From assembly GCF_964656455.1 (NCBI RefSeq), contig NC_135716.1, positions 80,440,484-80,504,483 on the forward strand: a stretch of 64,000 bases of DNA, in the 5' to 3' direction. Position 1 is the stretch's first letter; every line of letters starts with the position of its first letter. A program made the translations under genes and the position numbers. The notes under the pieces are model-generated. The model had not been told where the DNA came from. It saw only the letters and a list, made by a program, of their open reading frames with translations, and did not search any database. Of this stretch, positions 12,379 to 23,493 are shown one piece after another. The DNA is from Halichoerus grypus (taxonomy: Eukaryota; Chordata; Mammalia; Carnivora; Phocidae).

Positions 12379-13071
12379 CAGTGTCCACAATAGCCAAACT
12401 GTGGAAAGAGCCAAGATGTCCATCGACAGATGAATGGATAAAGAAGATGTGGTATATATATACAATAGAATATTATGCAGCCATCAAAAGGAATGAGATC
12501 TTGCCATTTGCAACCACGTGGATGGAACTGGAGGGTATTATGCTGAGCGAAATAAGTCAATCAGAGAAAGACATGTATCATATGACCTCACTGATATGAG
12601 GAATTCTTAATCTCAGGAAACAAACTGAAGGTTGCTGGAGTGGGGAGTGGGGGGTGGGGTGGGAGGGATGGGGTGACTGGGTGACAGATACTGGGGAGGG
12701 TATGTGCTATGGTGGGCACTGTGAATTGTGCAAGACTGTTGAATCACAGATCTGTACCTGTGAAACAAATAATACATTATATGTTAAGAAAAAAAAAAAA
12801 AGAAGAAGATAGCAGGAGGGAAAGAATGAAGGGGGGAAATCGGAGGGGGAGACGAACCATGAGAGACAATGGACTCTGAAAAATAAACTGAGGGTTATAG
12901 AGGGGAGGGGGGTGGGAGGATGGGTTAGCCTGGTGATGGGTATTAAAGAGGGCACGTTCTGCATGGAGCACTGGGTGTTATGCACAAACAATGAATCATG
13001 GAACACTACATCTAAAACTAATGATGTAATGTATGGTGATTAACATAACAATAAAAAATTGAAAAAAAAAA
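12379..13071 (+). mobile_element. Young 5'-truncated L1 with dimeric 3' UTR
   Basis: It starts in ORF2 near its C-terminus. The residual frame at 12300-12599 includes [18 protein letters not shown] and ends MTSLI. The 3' UTR has module A, a spacer of A-run and GAA units, and module B, ending in ATAAAAAATTG and an A-tail. It is flanked by a perfect 15-bp duplication, AGAAGAGGGCTGCTC, at 12364-12378 and 13072-13086. The G-rich tract at about 12642-12663 can form a G-quadruplex. Confidence 0.96.
12642..12663 (+). other. G-quadruplex motif in L1 3' UTR module A
   Basis: Four or more G-runs of at least three are separated by loops of one to three bases. The same G-rich tract recurs in the other module-A copies (near 15450, 41655 and 59627). 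G-rich polypurine tracts are a known general feature of mammalian L1 3' UTRs. Confidence 0.75.
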
Positions 13072-13225
13072 AGAAGAGGGCTGCTCAGTGAAAACAGGAG
13101 ATTCACTCAAGGTGAGGCCGGGTGACACCCAGCCTACATAAAGAGTTGAGGCAAATTCAACTCTAGTGTCATGGGAAACCACTAAAGGTCTTAATTAGGG
13201 AGATGACATGATCTAATTTCATTAC

Positions 13226-13613
13226 ATAGGGAGATAGTCAACAATAAAATTGAAATAAAATTGAAAACACGGTTTGGGAACACATGTTTGGGAACACTGC
13301 AGAAAGCCTGCAGTGACATTCCTGGGAGTTATCACTTAATTCACAGGAAGTGGAGAGTTATCAGGATTTTATTTTATTTTTAATAAGCATTTTTCTAGAT
13401 TTATTATACAATAAATACATATTAAAAAACAATTGGAAGATGCAAATAAGCAAAAAAAAGAATATAAGAATAAACCATAACCACATAATTCAGATAATGT
13501 ACATTTTAATGTATTTTAGAGTTGACTTTTCCTGATAGTTTTCTGTGTATACTTAACAGTATGTGCTAATATACTATCTTACATACTTAATAGTATACAT
13601 ATATAAATGTATT
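13226..13613. other. Unique AT-rich sequence
   Basis: No gene or named repeat recognised between the L2 remnant and the CanSINE cluster. Confidence 0.5.
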
Positions 13614-13626
13614 ACAAAACTGAGTT

Positions 13627-13810
13627 TTTTGTTTTTTTTTTTTTGAGAGAGAGAGTGAGAGAGAGAGAGAGCACAAGAGGGGGGAGTGGGAGAGGGAGAA
13701 GCAGACTCCCCGCCGAGCAGGGAGACCGATGCGGGACTCGATCCCGGGACTCCAGGATCATGACCTGAGCCGAAGGCAGTAGCTTAACCAACTGAGCCAC
13801 CCAGGCACCC
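13627..13810 (-). mobile_element. CanSINE, minus
   Basis: On the plus strand it reads T-run, GAGA-rich stretch, GCAGACTCCCCGCCGAGCAG, then the B box complement near 13739 and the A box complement ending TGAGCCACCCAGGCACCC. The flanking duplication is about 13 bp with mismatches: ACAAAACTGAGTT at 13614-13626 and ACAAAGACTGAGTC at 13811-13824. Confidence 0.93.
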
Positions 13811-13851
13811 ACAAAGACTGAGTCTTATCATCTTACTGAATAGAGTATTTT

Positions 13852-14165
13852 TTAATTTCATTTATTGGGGCGCCTGGGTGGCTCAGTCATTAAGCATCTG
13901 CCTTTGGCTCAGCGGGAGGCCTGCTTCTCCCTCTCCCACTCCCCCTGCTTGTGTTCCCTCTCTCGCTGTCTCTCTGTCAAATAAATAAATAAAATCTTTA
14001 AAAATAAAATAAAATTTATTTATTTGAGAGAGCGCACAAGTGCGGGGGAGAGGCAGGGGGAAAGGGAGAAGCAGATTCCTCAATGAGCAGGGAGCCTGAT
14101 GTGGGACTCAATCCAAGGACCCTGAGATCAAGGATGCTGAACCAACTGAGCCACCCAGGCAACCG
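13852..14165 (-). mobile_element. CanSINE, minus, interrupted by a second SINE
   Basis: A minus-strand CanSINE has its A-tail and head separated by a plus-strand CanSINE. The outer duplication TGAATAGAGTATTTT is perfect over 15 bp at 13837-13851 and 14166-14180 and brackets both elements. So the minus copy inserted first and the plus copy entered its tail later. Host parts are about 13852-13866 and 14006-14165. Confidence 0.9.
13867..14005 (+). mobile_element. CanSINE, plus, nested in a minus CanSINE
   Basis: It starts GGGGCGCCTGGGTGGCTC and ends GTCAAATAAATAAATAAAATC plus an A-rich tail. It is about 60 bp shorter than full-length copies: the sequence jumps from TTTGGCTCAG straight to CGGGAGGCCTGC, which removes the B box. 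It lies head-to-tail inverted against the host SINE, giving an inverted pair able to form a stem. Confidence 0.9.
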
Positions 14166-14620
14166 TGAATAGAGTATTTTGTAGACTACTTTTTTTTCAT
14201 GATGTACTGAGGACATCTATTTCAATAAAAACACTAAAATCATTTTTAATGAATGGATGGTATCCCATTGTATGTATGTTTCATATCTGATCCCACTAAA
14301 CTCCAATTGTTCGACTTTTAAGACTCTTCAAGTTTTCTATATTATAATTAGCCTGCAATACAGTTAACATCATCATTACTAAATCTGTGTATATATCACT
14401 ATTATTCTTTTAGAGTATATCTTATAAATGTAAGGGCCAGGTAAAATGGCATGCATATGCTAATGATTTGATGCATCTAGTCAGATTATTCTTCAGAAAA
14501 GCTGTACCAATTTATAATCATTCTAGTGGTAGAGAAATGAGCTACCTTCCCACAAGTACAGGGCATTATAATTTGTTTTTATTTTTGTCTTTTGCTAGAG
14601 GCAAATGACATCTCATTGCC

Positions 14621-14632
14621 ATATATATACAC

Positions 14633-14670
<38 letters not shown>
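14621..14670 (+). repeat. (TA)n microsatellite
   Basis: Nearly pure alternating TA with one CA interruption near the start, about 50 bp, inside an old L1 remnant. Likely polymorphic. Confidence 0.95.
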
Positions 14671-14674
<4 letters not shown>

Positions 14675-15023
14675 CTTTGATTACCAATGAGATTGAGCAT
14701 TTTTGAATCATTTACTGGTCTTCATTTTTCCCCTTTTCTGATTTCTTAGTCATTTCTTTTACTCACTTTTCTAATGATAGATTTGTCTTTTCCTTCATAT
14801 ATATTTTTATTATATATATTCGATATTTATACCTATCTACATCTGAGACTTTTTTCTCTATGAATAAAAACTTTTCTGACATATGACACAAATACATTTT
14901 TGCAATTTGTAATTTGCCTTTTACCTTTATGATGTTATTTTATCATACAAAAGTAGCCCATTTTTAAAATTTCAAACTCATTGATGATTTCCTTATGATT
15001 TCTGTGTTAAGAGTTTTGCTTAA

Positions 15024-15873
15024 CTTGTGCAGTCACTCTGGAAAACAGTATAGAGGTTCCTCAAAAAGTTGAAAATAGAGCTACCATACAACCCAGCAAT
15101 TGCACTACTGGGTATTTATGCCAAAGATACAAATATAGGGATCCGAAGGGGTACGTGCACCCCGATGTTTATAGCAGCAATGTCCACAATAGCCAAACTA
15201 TGGAAAGAGCCAAGATGTCCATCGACAGATGAATGGATAAAGAAGATGTGGTATATATATACAATAGAATATTATGCAGCCATCAAAAGGAATGAAATCT
15301 TGCCATTTGCAATGGAATGACGTGGATGGAACTGGAGGGTATTACGCTGAGTGAAATAAGTCAATCAGAGAAAGACATGTATCATATGACCTCACTGATA
15401 TGAGGAATTCTTAATCTCAGGAAACAAACTGAGGGTTGCTAGAGTGGTGGGGGGTGGGAGGGATGGGGTGTCTGGGTGATAGACATTGGGGAGGGTATGT
15501 GCTATGGTGAGCATTCTGAATTGTATAAGACTGATGAATCACAGACCTGTACCTCTGAAACAAATAATACATTATATGTTAAAAAAAAAAAAAAAAAGGA
15601 AGAAGAAGAAGATAGCAGGAGGGGAAGATTGAAGGGGGGTAATCGGAGGGGGAGATGAACCATGAGAGACTATGGACTCTGAGAAACAAACTGAAGATTC
15701 TAGAGGGGAGGGGGTGGGGGGATGGGTTAGCCTGGTGATGGGTATTAAAAGGGCTTGTACTGAATGGAGCACTGGGTGTTATATGCAAACAATGAATCAC
15801 GGAACACTACATCAAAAACTAATGATGTAATGTATGGTGATTAACATAACATAATAAAATTAAAAAAAAAAAA
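15024..15873 (+). mobile_element. Young 5'-truncated L1 with dimeric 3' UTR
   Basis: It begins in the ORF2 C-terminal region. The frame at 15069-15320 holds [17 protein letters not shown] and [18 protein letters not shown]. Then come module A, a spacer at 15581-15612 and module B, ending in ATAATAAAATT and an A-tail. A perfect 15-bp duplication, AAGAGTTTTGCTTAA, flanks it at 15009-15023 and 15874-15888. Relative to the full-length copy there is a small insertion (ATGGA, near 15312) that breaks the frame before the ORF2 stop. Confidence 0.96.
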
Positions 15874-16150
15874 AAGAGTTTTGCTTAAAAGTCCTTCACC
15901 TCCCCAGTATCATATAACTTAACATTGTGTTTACTTCTAGTAGTTTACTCTCTCTACTTGAGTCTTGAAGCCATCTGCCCTGTGGTATGAAATGCAGACC
16001 TTCCTTTTTCCTATATATTTCCCCAGAGGTTTGAAAGGCAAACTCTTATCACACAAAAGTTGTACATGCACCCAATTCTTTTCTGCTGTCTCTGCTGCTT
16101 CACAAAATTCAGTCAGTGATAAACTGTCTTCAATTCCAAGGTACATGGTT

Positions 16151-16639
16151 CATTTCAAAATCTAGTATGACAAATCATCGTTTTTCTTCTTCTTTTTCAA
16201 AAGTTTATTAAAAGTTGTGTGTAGGTGAATGCCATGACTGCAACTATGCCTGGGAATATTAATCTCACACTATATAGGATGGACTAAAAAAGGTGAAGAG
16301 ATTATAAAGAGGAACCCAGGACTGGGCAACCACTTGAAGTAAGTGGTCTCAAAGACAAATCTCATTTTGAGTTTTAATCACCAACTGAAGACAGGGAAAA
16401 AAATCTTACTGACATCAAATTATGATCTAAGGGTCTTTATACATAAACTCTGAGGGATATGATTAAAAACCCAAGGCTGTTAACTGACCTGGAAAAACTA
16501 TCAAAGTAAACCTGAGGATGCTCTCTCAGCTGTGGGCAGAGGGATGGAGGTGACTCATCTGTCAGCCCACTGCAAGATATGTACTTTGCTGTTAGTCTAG
16601 GACTCTAGGATAGAACTTATTTGAGTTTAAAAAAAACTT
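16151..16639. other. Unique sequence
   Basis: No repeat or coding signal recognised. Confidence 0.5.
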
Positions 16640-17395
16640 ATCAGAGAAAATGGCAGTATGGGAATGCTGGGAGTCCAACGCTTCCCTAGAAACACCCAAA
16701 AACCTGACAAAAAATGTGAGATCAACCTTACCACACTCTGAGAGTCAAATGTTTACAACTAGGTGAAAGCTTAGCCAGGAAAAAGGTGAGTGAATCTGGG
16801 TAGAGCAGTGCTGCCATCTGACTTACCCAGAAGAATTGAGAACAAGTGTTCAAAAAACTTGTATATAAATATTCGTTGGAGCACTGTTTATATAACCAAA
16901 AGGTGGAAACAACCAAATGTACATCAACTCAAGAATGGAAAAACAAAATGTGGTCCATTCATACAATGGATATATTACAACAGAATGGAATATTATATTA
17001 GAGTTTTATTTGATCATAAAAAGGAATGATGTCCTGACACATGCTACAACATGGATGAACCTCAATAACATTACACTAAGTGAAGAGGCCAGTCACAAAG
17101 AGCCACATATTATGTAATTCCATTTATATGAAGTGTCCAGAATAAGCAAATCCTTAGACAGAAAGCAGATCAGTGGTTGCCTGGGGCTGAAGGGAGGGGC
17201 CAGAGGGGAGTGACTGCTTAATGTATTTTGAGTTTTTTGGGGGGGGCGATGAGAAAAAATTTCTGGGACCAGATAGTGAGGAAGGCTACACCATTGTTAA
17301 TGTATGTAATTCCATTGAGTTGTACACTTGAAAATGTTAAAAATGGTAAATTTTATGTTACATATACTATACCATAATTTTTTAAAACCAAATAA
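16640..17395 (+). mobile_element. Old L1M: 5' UTR-like piece joined to 3' end
   Basis: 16845-17395 is clearly the 3' part of an old L1 in sense: CATACAATGGATATATTA, then AACATGGATGAACCTCAATA, GGTTGCCTGGGGCTGAAGG and GTTGTACACTTGAAAATG. The stretch at 16640-16840 looks like a 5' end of an L1M or HAL1 (GAAAATGGCAGTATGGGAA, then GAAACACCCAAAAACCTG). If so, almost all of ORF1 and ORF2 is missing between them. The 5' assignment is tentative. Confidence 0.65.
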
Positions 17396-17599
17396 TGTAT
17401 ATTCCTTGAAAATGTTTGTATATCTCATACCAAATAACATGTATACCCCATGTGAATTTTATCATATATATACATATATATATATTCCATGTAAATACAT
17501 ATATATCTATAAATTTCTAAAAAATTGAATAATTTATTTTTAATGATCTTACAATGTGGAGGCCTTTTAAAAGTATGTTACATAATGCAGAAGTATTAA
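17396..17599. repeat. AT-rich low-complexity stretch
   Basis: An ATATATA-rich run at about 17462-17512 sits between two L1 remnants. No further structure seen. Confidence 0.6.
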
Positions 17600-19615
17600 A
17601 AAATAGTAACTTTGTAGACATTCTAATTACAAAAACCCTGCATGGAAAAAAAACACCAAAAGCAATTTTTCTTTAAAAAGAGAAGGTAAGGAAACAAACT
17701 ATTGGAACTATATCAAAATAAAAAGGTTCTGAACACCAAAAGAAACAATCAACAAAACTATATGACAACCTACTGAATGGGAGAAGACATTGCAAATGAC
17801 ATATCTGATAAAGGGTTAGTATCCAAAAAATATAAAGAACTTATACAACTCAATACCCAAAAACCAAAAAATCCAATTAAAGAATGGGCAGAAGAAATAA
17901 ACAGGCGTTTCTCCAAAAAAGACATCCAGATGGCCAACAGACACATGAAAAGATGCTCAACATCACTAATTATCAAGTAAATGGAAATCAAAACCACAAT
18001 GAGATATCACCTCACACCTGTCAGAATGGCTAAAATCAAAAACACAAGAAACAACAAGCGTTGGTGAGGATGTGGAGAAAAAGGAACCCTCATGCACTGT
18101 TGGTGGGAATGCAAACTGGTGCAGCCACTCTGGGTAACTTTATGGAGGCTCCTCAAAAATTTAAAAATAGAACTGCCATATGATCTAGCAATTCTATTTC
18201 GGTATTTACCCAAAAAATATGAAAACACTAATTTGAAAAGATATATGCACCCCAATGGTTATAGCAGCATTATTTACAATAGCCAAGATATGGAAACAGC
18301 CCAAGTATCCAATGATACATCAATGGATAAAGAAGTTGTGAGATATATATAATAGAATATTACTCAGCCATAAAAAGAATGAAACCCTGCCATTTGCAGC
18401 AAGATGAATGGAGCTAGAGAGTATAATGCTAAGTGAAATAAGTCAGCTGAAGAAACAAATACCAGATGATTTCACTCATATGTAGAATTTAAGAAACAAA
18501 ACAAATGAACAAAGAAGAAAGAGACAAACTAAAAAACAGACTTTTAATTATAGAGAACAAACTGGTGGTTACCAGAGGGGAGGTGGGTGGGAGGATGGGT
18601 GAAATAGGTGATGGGGACTGAAGAGTACACTTATCACAATGAGCACTGAATAATGTATAGAATTGTTGAATATAGTGATATTGTACACCTGAAACCCATA
18701 TAACACTGTGTTAACTATACTGTAATTTAAATACATACATACATACATAAAAAGAGAAGCTGAGGAAAATAATTGTCTTTCATATACAGAAAAATGCTAT
18801 ATATTATTTCTAATATATGCAATGCTCTTAGAAATCAAAAAGGAATAGGCAAAAATCAGAGTGGGAAATTTAAGAGAAAAAGAAGGAATATACAAAAGGC
18901 TTTCAAACATTTGGAAAGAAGACTTGACCTCCCTTATAATAAGATAAATGTCAAATAAAATTATATTATTTTTCACCTCTCTGATTGGTAAAGATATACA
19001 AAATAGATAGCATGGTGTATGGGTGAGAGGGAATTTTTACAATTATAGCAATTTTCCTATATTGCTCACTAGGGTGGAAATTGATAAAACACTTATAAAA
19101 CAATTTGGTAATATATGTGTAAATTGCTAATACATGTATCTTGTGACCTAATGACTTAATTTCTAGGAATTTATTATAAAGAAATACTCTTATATATGTG
19201 ACATAACATACACAGACTTACTGTTCTTAAGATCATAAAGTTGGAAATAACCAGAAATATCCATCAAGGAACTGTTAATAAATAATAAGACACACCACAC
19301 AGTAGAATAGGATTAAAAAAATTTCTATGTACAAATAAAGAACGTGCTCCAAAAAAATTACTACATGAAAGAAACAAGGAGTAGAACAGGGTGCATAGTA
19401 CATTTACCATTTATGTAAAACAAGAATATGAAAATACATGGATTTGCTTTAAAGATACATGACCTATTTCTGAAGAGATATTTTAAATTTTATGAAACTG
19501 ACTGCATCAGAGCAAACAAATGGGTGTCAAGAGAAAAGTGGGAGAATGGTATTGTTTAAACTTTTGTACATTTTGAATTTGAAATTCTATAAATATATTC
19601 CTTATTTAAAAATAT
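17600..19615 (+). mobile_element. Old L1M 3' region, sense, host of a later L1
   Basis: The right portion (18769-19615) matches the 3' region of an ancient L1. It shows CCTCTCTGATTGGTAAAGAT, TTGGTAATATATGTGTAAA, TTTCTAGGAATTTATTATAA and GGAAATAACCAGAAATATCC. A short left portion lies before 17675. The middle is a younger L1 (17695-18748). No reading frame is intact. Confidence 0.75.
17695..18748 (+). mobile_element. Mid-age 5'-truncated L1
   Basis: Sense ORF2 C-terminal region ([20 protein letters not shown] at 17777-17980, then [17 protein letters not shown] near 18095) is followed by a single-module 3' UTR ending GTACACCTGAAACCC and (CATA)n. Flanking duplications of about 20 bp with two mismatches lie at 17675-17694 and 18749-18768. 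It is older than the dimeric-UTR copies by divergence. Its 3' UTR resembles module A rather than B. Confidence 0.9.
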
Positions 19616-21180
19616 TAGATACATATTTTAGGGAATACTCTTAAGTATAATGGCAGTATTTAACCAATGGTATCAAAGATTCCACAATGATAGACTTAAT
19701 TGATGCAATAACAAAAATTAAGACATTATTGAGATATAACAGCATTAAGACCTCATTAAAAACAATTGGTGGATGTAAAACTTCATGAGAAATTTAACAT
19801 ACTTCTGATATCATTAAATCTGGGGCTTTTGCCTTTTACTCATGTACAGTACAGACTATACGGTTTCCCCGTCAACTTACAAGAGAATCCCAGTCGGTCC
19901 CTGCTGAGGGAGCCTTGAGGCTAGGTCTGTAAATGAATGCAGTGAGGCCAGTCCCAGTACACAAGGTAAGCAGCAGCATTGGGGCTGGTGTTCACGAATC
20001 CCAGTGCCACAGGCCACCTGACGGATTTGGGCTGCTGGGCTTACCTTCCCACCCCCCTGAACTGCAAGATTTCCTCTCCTCTTACCACTGTGAGTGTTCC
20101 AGAAGTACCATCAACAGGAAGTGAGAAGATCTGGACCACAATCTGAGCTTCTAAGAGACTCTGAGAACACATTTTCTTCCAGTCCACTGCTAAAAATTTT
20201 ATATGGTTTGCATCATTTAATGCAGCTAGTGACACCAATACATATAAATTCCCCTACTTTACACACTCACATACTAAAGATCAACATCAAGGAACCTGCC
20301 CATGTTTTGCACAAAAGTAGTGCAGCTGAACGTAGGCCTCAGACATGGAGGGAAGAAGAGGCTAGTTAAAACCAACCAACCAACAACTTTCTTGGAATCC
20401 TTCACAGGAGACTGAGTACCTGGATTTCAGGGCTTAGTGAGGTCATGAAGTCCATGAATGGTGAACTCTAGAATTCACAGTATGTGATTCCCAATTTTCT
20501 ACAAAACATGGAAGACCTAGTATTTGAAAATTTTATCAGCCTATGTTCTGCTTCAGTTGACACATTTATTTTTTACTGATGCATCAACTAACATTAAAAT
20601 AAGTCACTCGATTTGCCGGAGACCATGGCAAAGGAATGACAGAGCAGTCCAGTTCCAGGGAGCTTACAGCAACTCCCATCCCTGCAAACAAACCCTCAAT
20701 GGTATCATTTCCCTCCCTTCCTTTAGCTGATTCCTCCTTCTAATTTTATTTCTAATGGTCCTGTGTGGTTTTACTGAAAGCCACCTCAAATACTTTTCTG
20801 AAGTAGTCAGAATATGAACCAACAGCTGAAAAGAAATCAAACCCAATGCCAGTTAAAAGAACTGAAACAGAGGTGTACCCAGAATGCCTATGAAGTGCCA
20901 GACTGTGCTGGCTGGCAGGGGAGTATTTGGTGTTTGGGGGAGAAAGCAACACAGTGTGCTGTGCTGTGTTACATCAGGCATGCATATTGAGGGGACACTA
21001 TAACCCAGGTAAGAGATGGCCAGGCAGGCGCCAGAGGAAATGATCCTTCCCTGCCCACCCCCGCAGGTGGTTTGCCATACCTCTTCAGCACTCCCGGCAC
21101 ACCTGCATAAGCCCTACTGCACAACAGTGTTGTTGCGTGCACATTTCAGTTCTGTGTTTCTCTTGAAGACGCTTGAAGGT
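19616..21180. other. Unique sequence
   Basis: No exon or repeat recognised. The segment 19840-20110 is richer in GC and CpG than its surroundings. Short open frames cross it on both strands without protein similarity I can recognise. Confidence 0.5.
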
Positions 21181-21184
21181 GATT

Positions 21185-21295
21185 AGAATGATGTCTTTTG
21201 TGTCCTAAACACCTAACAAAATGTGTGGCACATTCTAAATTATTCAGTAAGTGCTAAATGATTTAGTGAATAAGTAAATTAATGAATAAATCAAT
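21185..21295 (+). mobile_element. L2 or MIR 3' end, sense
   Basis: The order GTCCTAAACACC, GTGTGGCACATTCTAAAT, CAGTAAGTGCTAAATGA and a run of GAATAAGTAAATTAATGAATAA follows the L2 3' terminus. It is short and diverged. Confidence 0.55.
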
Positions 21296-21674
21296 ATCTA
21301 AGTCTGAAGCTGAACTTTCAAGAAGTAGAATGTGACCAAGTAGTAAAGGAGAATATCCAGGCAGAAAGATCAGCAAGGGCTGAAAAGCACTGAGAATAGA
21401 AGCCCTGGGTTTTTCATGGAAGGCCTGGGAGTTGAAATGGTGAAAGGGAACATACTGGAATGTGTCAGAAGGAGGCTGAACAGATAAACAGAGGACCCAG
21501 TCACCAAGTGCCTCTTACACCATGCTTTCTCTGAAAATGAACACCTTACTTTATTTGAGTAATTAATATCACATTAACACTCAAATGCTAACTGAAGGCA
21601 TCCCTGTTCAATTCTTTTAAATCAAGAACAATTTCATTAATAATAGGTAAAAGCCAAATATAGTACATTATATT

Positions 21675-21760
21675 TGATTGTTTAGAGATGATTATTTAAA
21701 CAATGGTATCTTCATGGAGAGTGGTGGTATCATCGTTTGAATAATCCATCTCTAATCATC
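21675..21760. other. Long imperfect hairpin (about 35-bp arms, 15-nt loop)
   Basis: The left arm 21675-21710 and right arm 21726-21760 are inverted copies. The shared core reads TTAGAGAT, then GATTATT, AAAC and ATG when the right arm is reverse-complemented. Most arm differences become G:U pairs if the plus strand is RNA; one A:C mismatch and one bulged G remain. Loop length is about 15 nt. The size fits a pre-miRNA or a palindromic transposon relic. I do not recognise it as a named miRNA. Confidence 0.7.
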
Positions 21761-21798
21761 TTATCCATTCCACAGTGTGACCAACCTCAACTTTCAAG

Positions 21799-21922
21799 TG
21801 AGCACCATGTTGGGGTTGGGAGGACGGGCAGAGGGACAGAGAGAGAGAGAGGGAGAAGCAGACTCCCCACTGAGCAAGAAGCCTGATGCAAGGCTCTATC
21901 CCAGGACTCTGGGATCATGAAG
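21799..21922 (-). mobile_element. CanSINE fragment lacking both ends
   Basis: This is the interior of a minus-strand CanSINE, without the A-tail side and without the head containing the A box. It carries an unusual stretch beginning GAGCACCATGTTGGGGTTGG that is shared nearly letter for letter with the full SINE at 22776-22992 and with no other SINE in the window. No target-site duplication is visible. Confidence 0.9.
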
Positions 21923-22735
21923 GCATGAAGATACAATTGAGACAGGCTGCCCAGAAACTCAAAATGAATATACTCCAATAAGACTCCTGAGAACAACTCC
22001 CTCCTTTATTGAATACCACTTGAGAAACGCATTGCCCCCGCTGAGGACAGTACCTAACATGTGCTCCTGTCAGTCACTTGGTGCAGTGGTGACAGGTCCG
22101 ACAATCGTTGAAAGCCATAGTTAGAGAAGGAAAGAATGCTTTGTATCAGGTATGATTACAAAACAATATGACTCTTTCTGTTATAAATACGGCAGAATCC
22201 AAAAGTCCTCATCCCCAAACTTTTAAACTTTTAAAGTGACCATTTAAAAATTTGAAATCAATACATTTCACCCTGTGAGCCACAAGGAAGATAGAAACTA
22301 TTTTTTTAGGTGATAACATGACTCTGTTACATGCTGAGGACATTCTGAAGCACAGTGTCAGCTCAGTGCAGTCAGAAAGAAAATTGACCGCAGCAAAGCT
22401 AAAATAATCTTTGGCAGATATTTGCCAGCATTCAAATGGGCTGCATTCAATAGCTTCCTTCATCAGGCCAGTTCTGGGAGTGGCAGGCTGAGAACTGTCT
22501 GCGGCTGACCCCACTGAGAAGGAAACAGTGGGGAGGGCTACTCAGTTGCATGCTCCATAGGAGCCCTTCTGAGGTTCAGTTTAATGGTTGGGGTTGCCAA
22601 CTGGTCACCCCTATCCAGGCAATTTTCTAGGTAAATCATCACTTCACCTTCCTTCCTTTGGTGCTCTGGGGTCCTGGCTGACACTTATTCAGGAATTTGG
22701 AAAGATTTCTTTTTTTAATTTTTGAAAACTTAAGT
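21923..22735. other. Unique sequence
   Basis: No repeat recognised. A 101-codon minus-strand open frame at 22209-22514 has no family signature and is judged incidental. Confidence 0.5.
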
Positions 22736-22775
22736 CCACACAAAACTCGTACATGAATGTTTATAGAAGTATTAT

Positions 22776-22992
22776 CTATTTTTTTAAGATTTTATTTATT
22801 TATTTGAGAGAGAGCAAGAACATGAGCACCATGTTGGGGTTGGGAGGACGGGCAGAGGGACAGAGAGAGAGAGAGGGAGAAGCAGACTCCCCACTGAGCA
22901 AGAAGCCTGATGCAAGGCTCTATCCCAGGACCTTGGGATCACGACCTGAGCCGAAGTCAGATTCTTAAACAACTGAGCCACCCAGGTGCCCC
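22776..22992 (-). mobile_element. CanSINE, minus, full length
   Basis: On the plus strand it reads T-run, AAGATTTTATTTATTTATT, GAGA-rich body, the peculiar ATGTTGGGGTTGGGAGGACG stretch, then the complement of the head ending TGAGCCACCCAGGTGCCCC. A perfect 11-bp duplication AGAAGTATTAT lies at 22765-22775 and 22993-23003. Confidence 0.95.
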
Positions 22993-23493
22993 AGAAGTAT
23001 TATTTCTAATAGTCTGATACAGGAGCCAACTCAGACATTGTTCAGTGGGTGAGTAGTGAAACAAACAGTGGTCCAACCATTCTATGGAAGCTTCATGGTA
23101 ATAAAGAAGAACTCTTCGAATGCACTGCAACTTGCATGGATCCCAAGGGAATTATGCTGAGTGAGAAAACAATCTCAGACATACTTTAGGACTTCATTTG
23201 TACAACTGTCTCAAATGATAAAAGTATAGAGACAGAAAAGAAAGTAGTGGTTAGGGATAGCGGGGGGACAGGGAGACTTTATAGGGAAACACAGGGACCC
23301 TTATGATGGAATCATTCTGTATCTTGACATGAGTAATGCAATTACTAAAAGTAAATTCACACATACACACACAAACACGAATAAATGTAAAAATTGGTAA
23401 AATCTGAATAAAGTCAGTGGAGAGTATCAATTCAGTATTTAGGATGTGATATAGTAATATTGTACTACAGTTTTACAAGATGTTTACATTACA

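Larger units (their letters stand above)
12007..13225 (-). mobile_element. L2 LINE 3' region, antisense, split by a young L1
   Basis: The left part reads as the reverse complement of the L2 3' end: CATTCACTCATAAAG, then GGACCAGGCACTATTCTAAG and CCTGCCCTCACGGAGC. It resumes after the inserted L1 with GGGAAACCACTAAAGG and GGAGATGACATGATCTAATT, which also match antisense L2. The host segments are 12007-12378 and 13087-13225; the gap is the L1 at 12379-13071. L2 is an ancient, inactive mammalian LINE. Confidence 0.8.
14190..16150 (-). mobile_element. Old L1M 3' region, antisense, split by a young L1
   Basis: The plus strand shows the reversed 3' region of an old L1. Examples are CTGTACCAATTTATAATCA, then GATTGAGCATTTTTGAATCA, AATTTGCCTTTTACCTTTATG and AAAGTCCTTCACCTCCCCAG, the last being beyond the inserted L1. 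Host parts are about 14190-15023 and 15889-16150. The right edge is approximate. No open frame survives. Confidence 0.72.

Noticed and set aside
12300..12599. 99-codon frame that might be a gene
   Set aside because: The recognisable part is the C-terminus of L1 ORF2, and the start is in the flanking L2. It is a fusion by insertion, not a gene.
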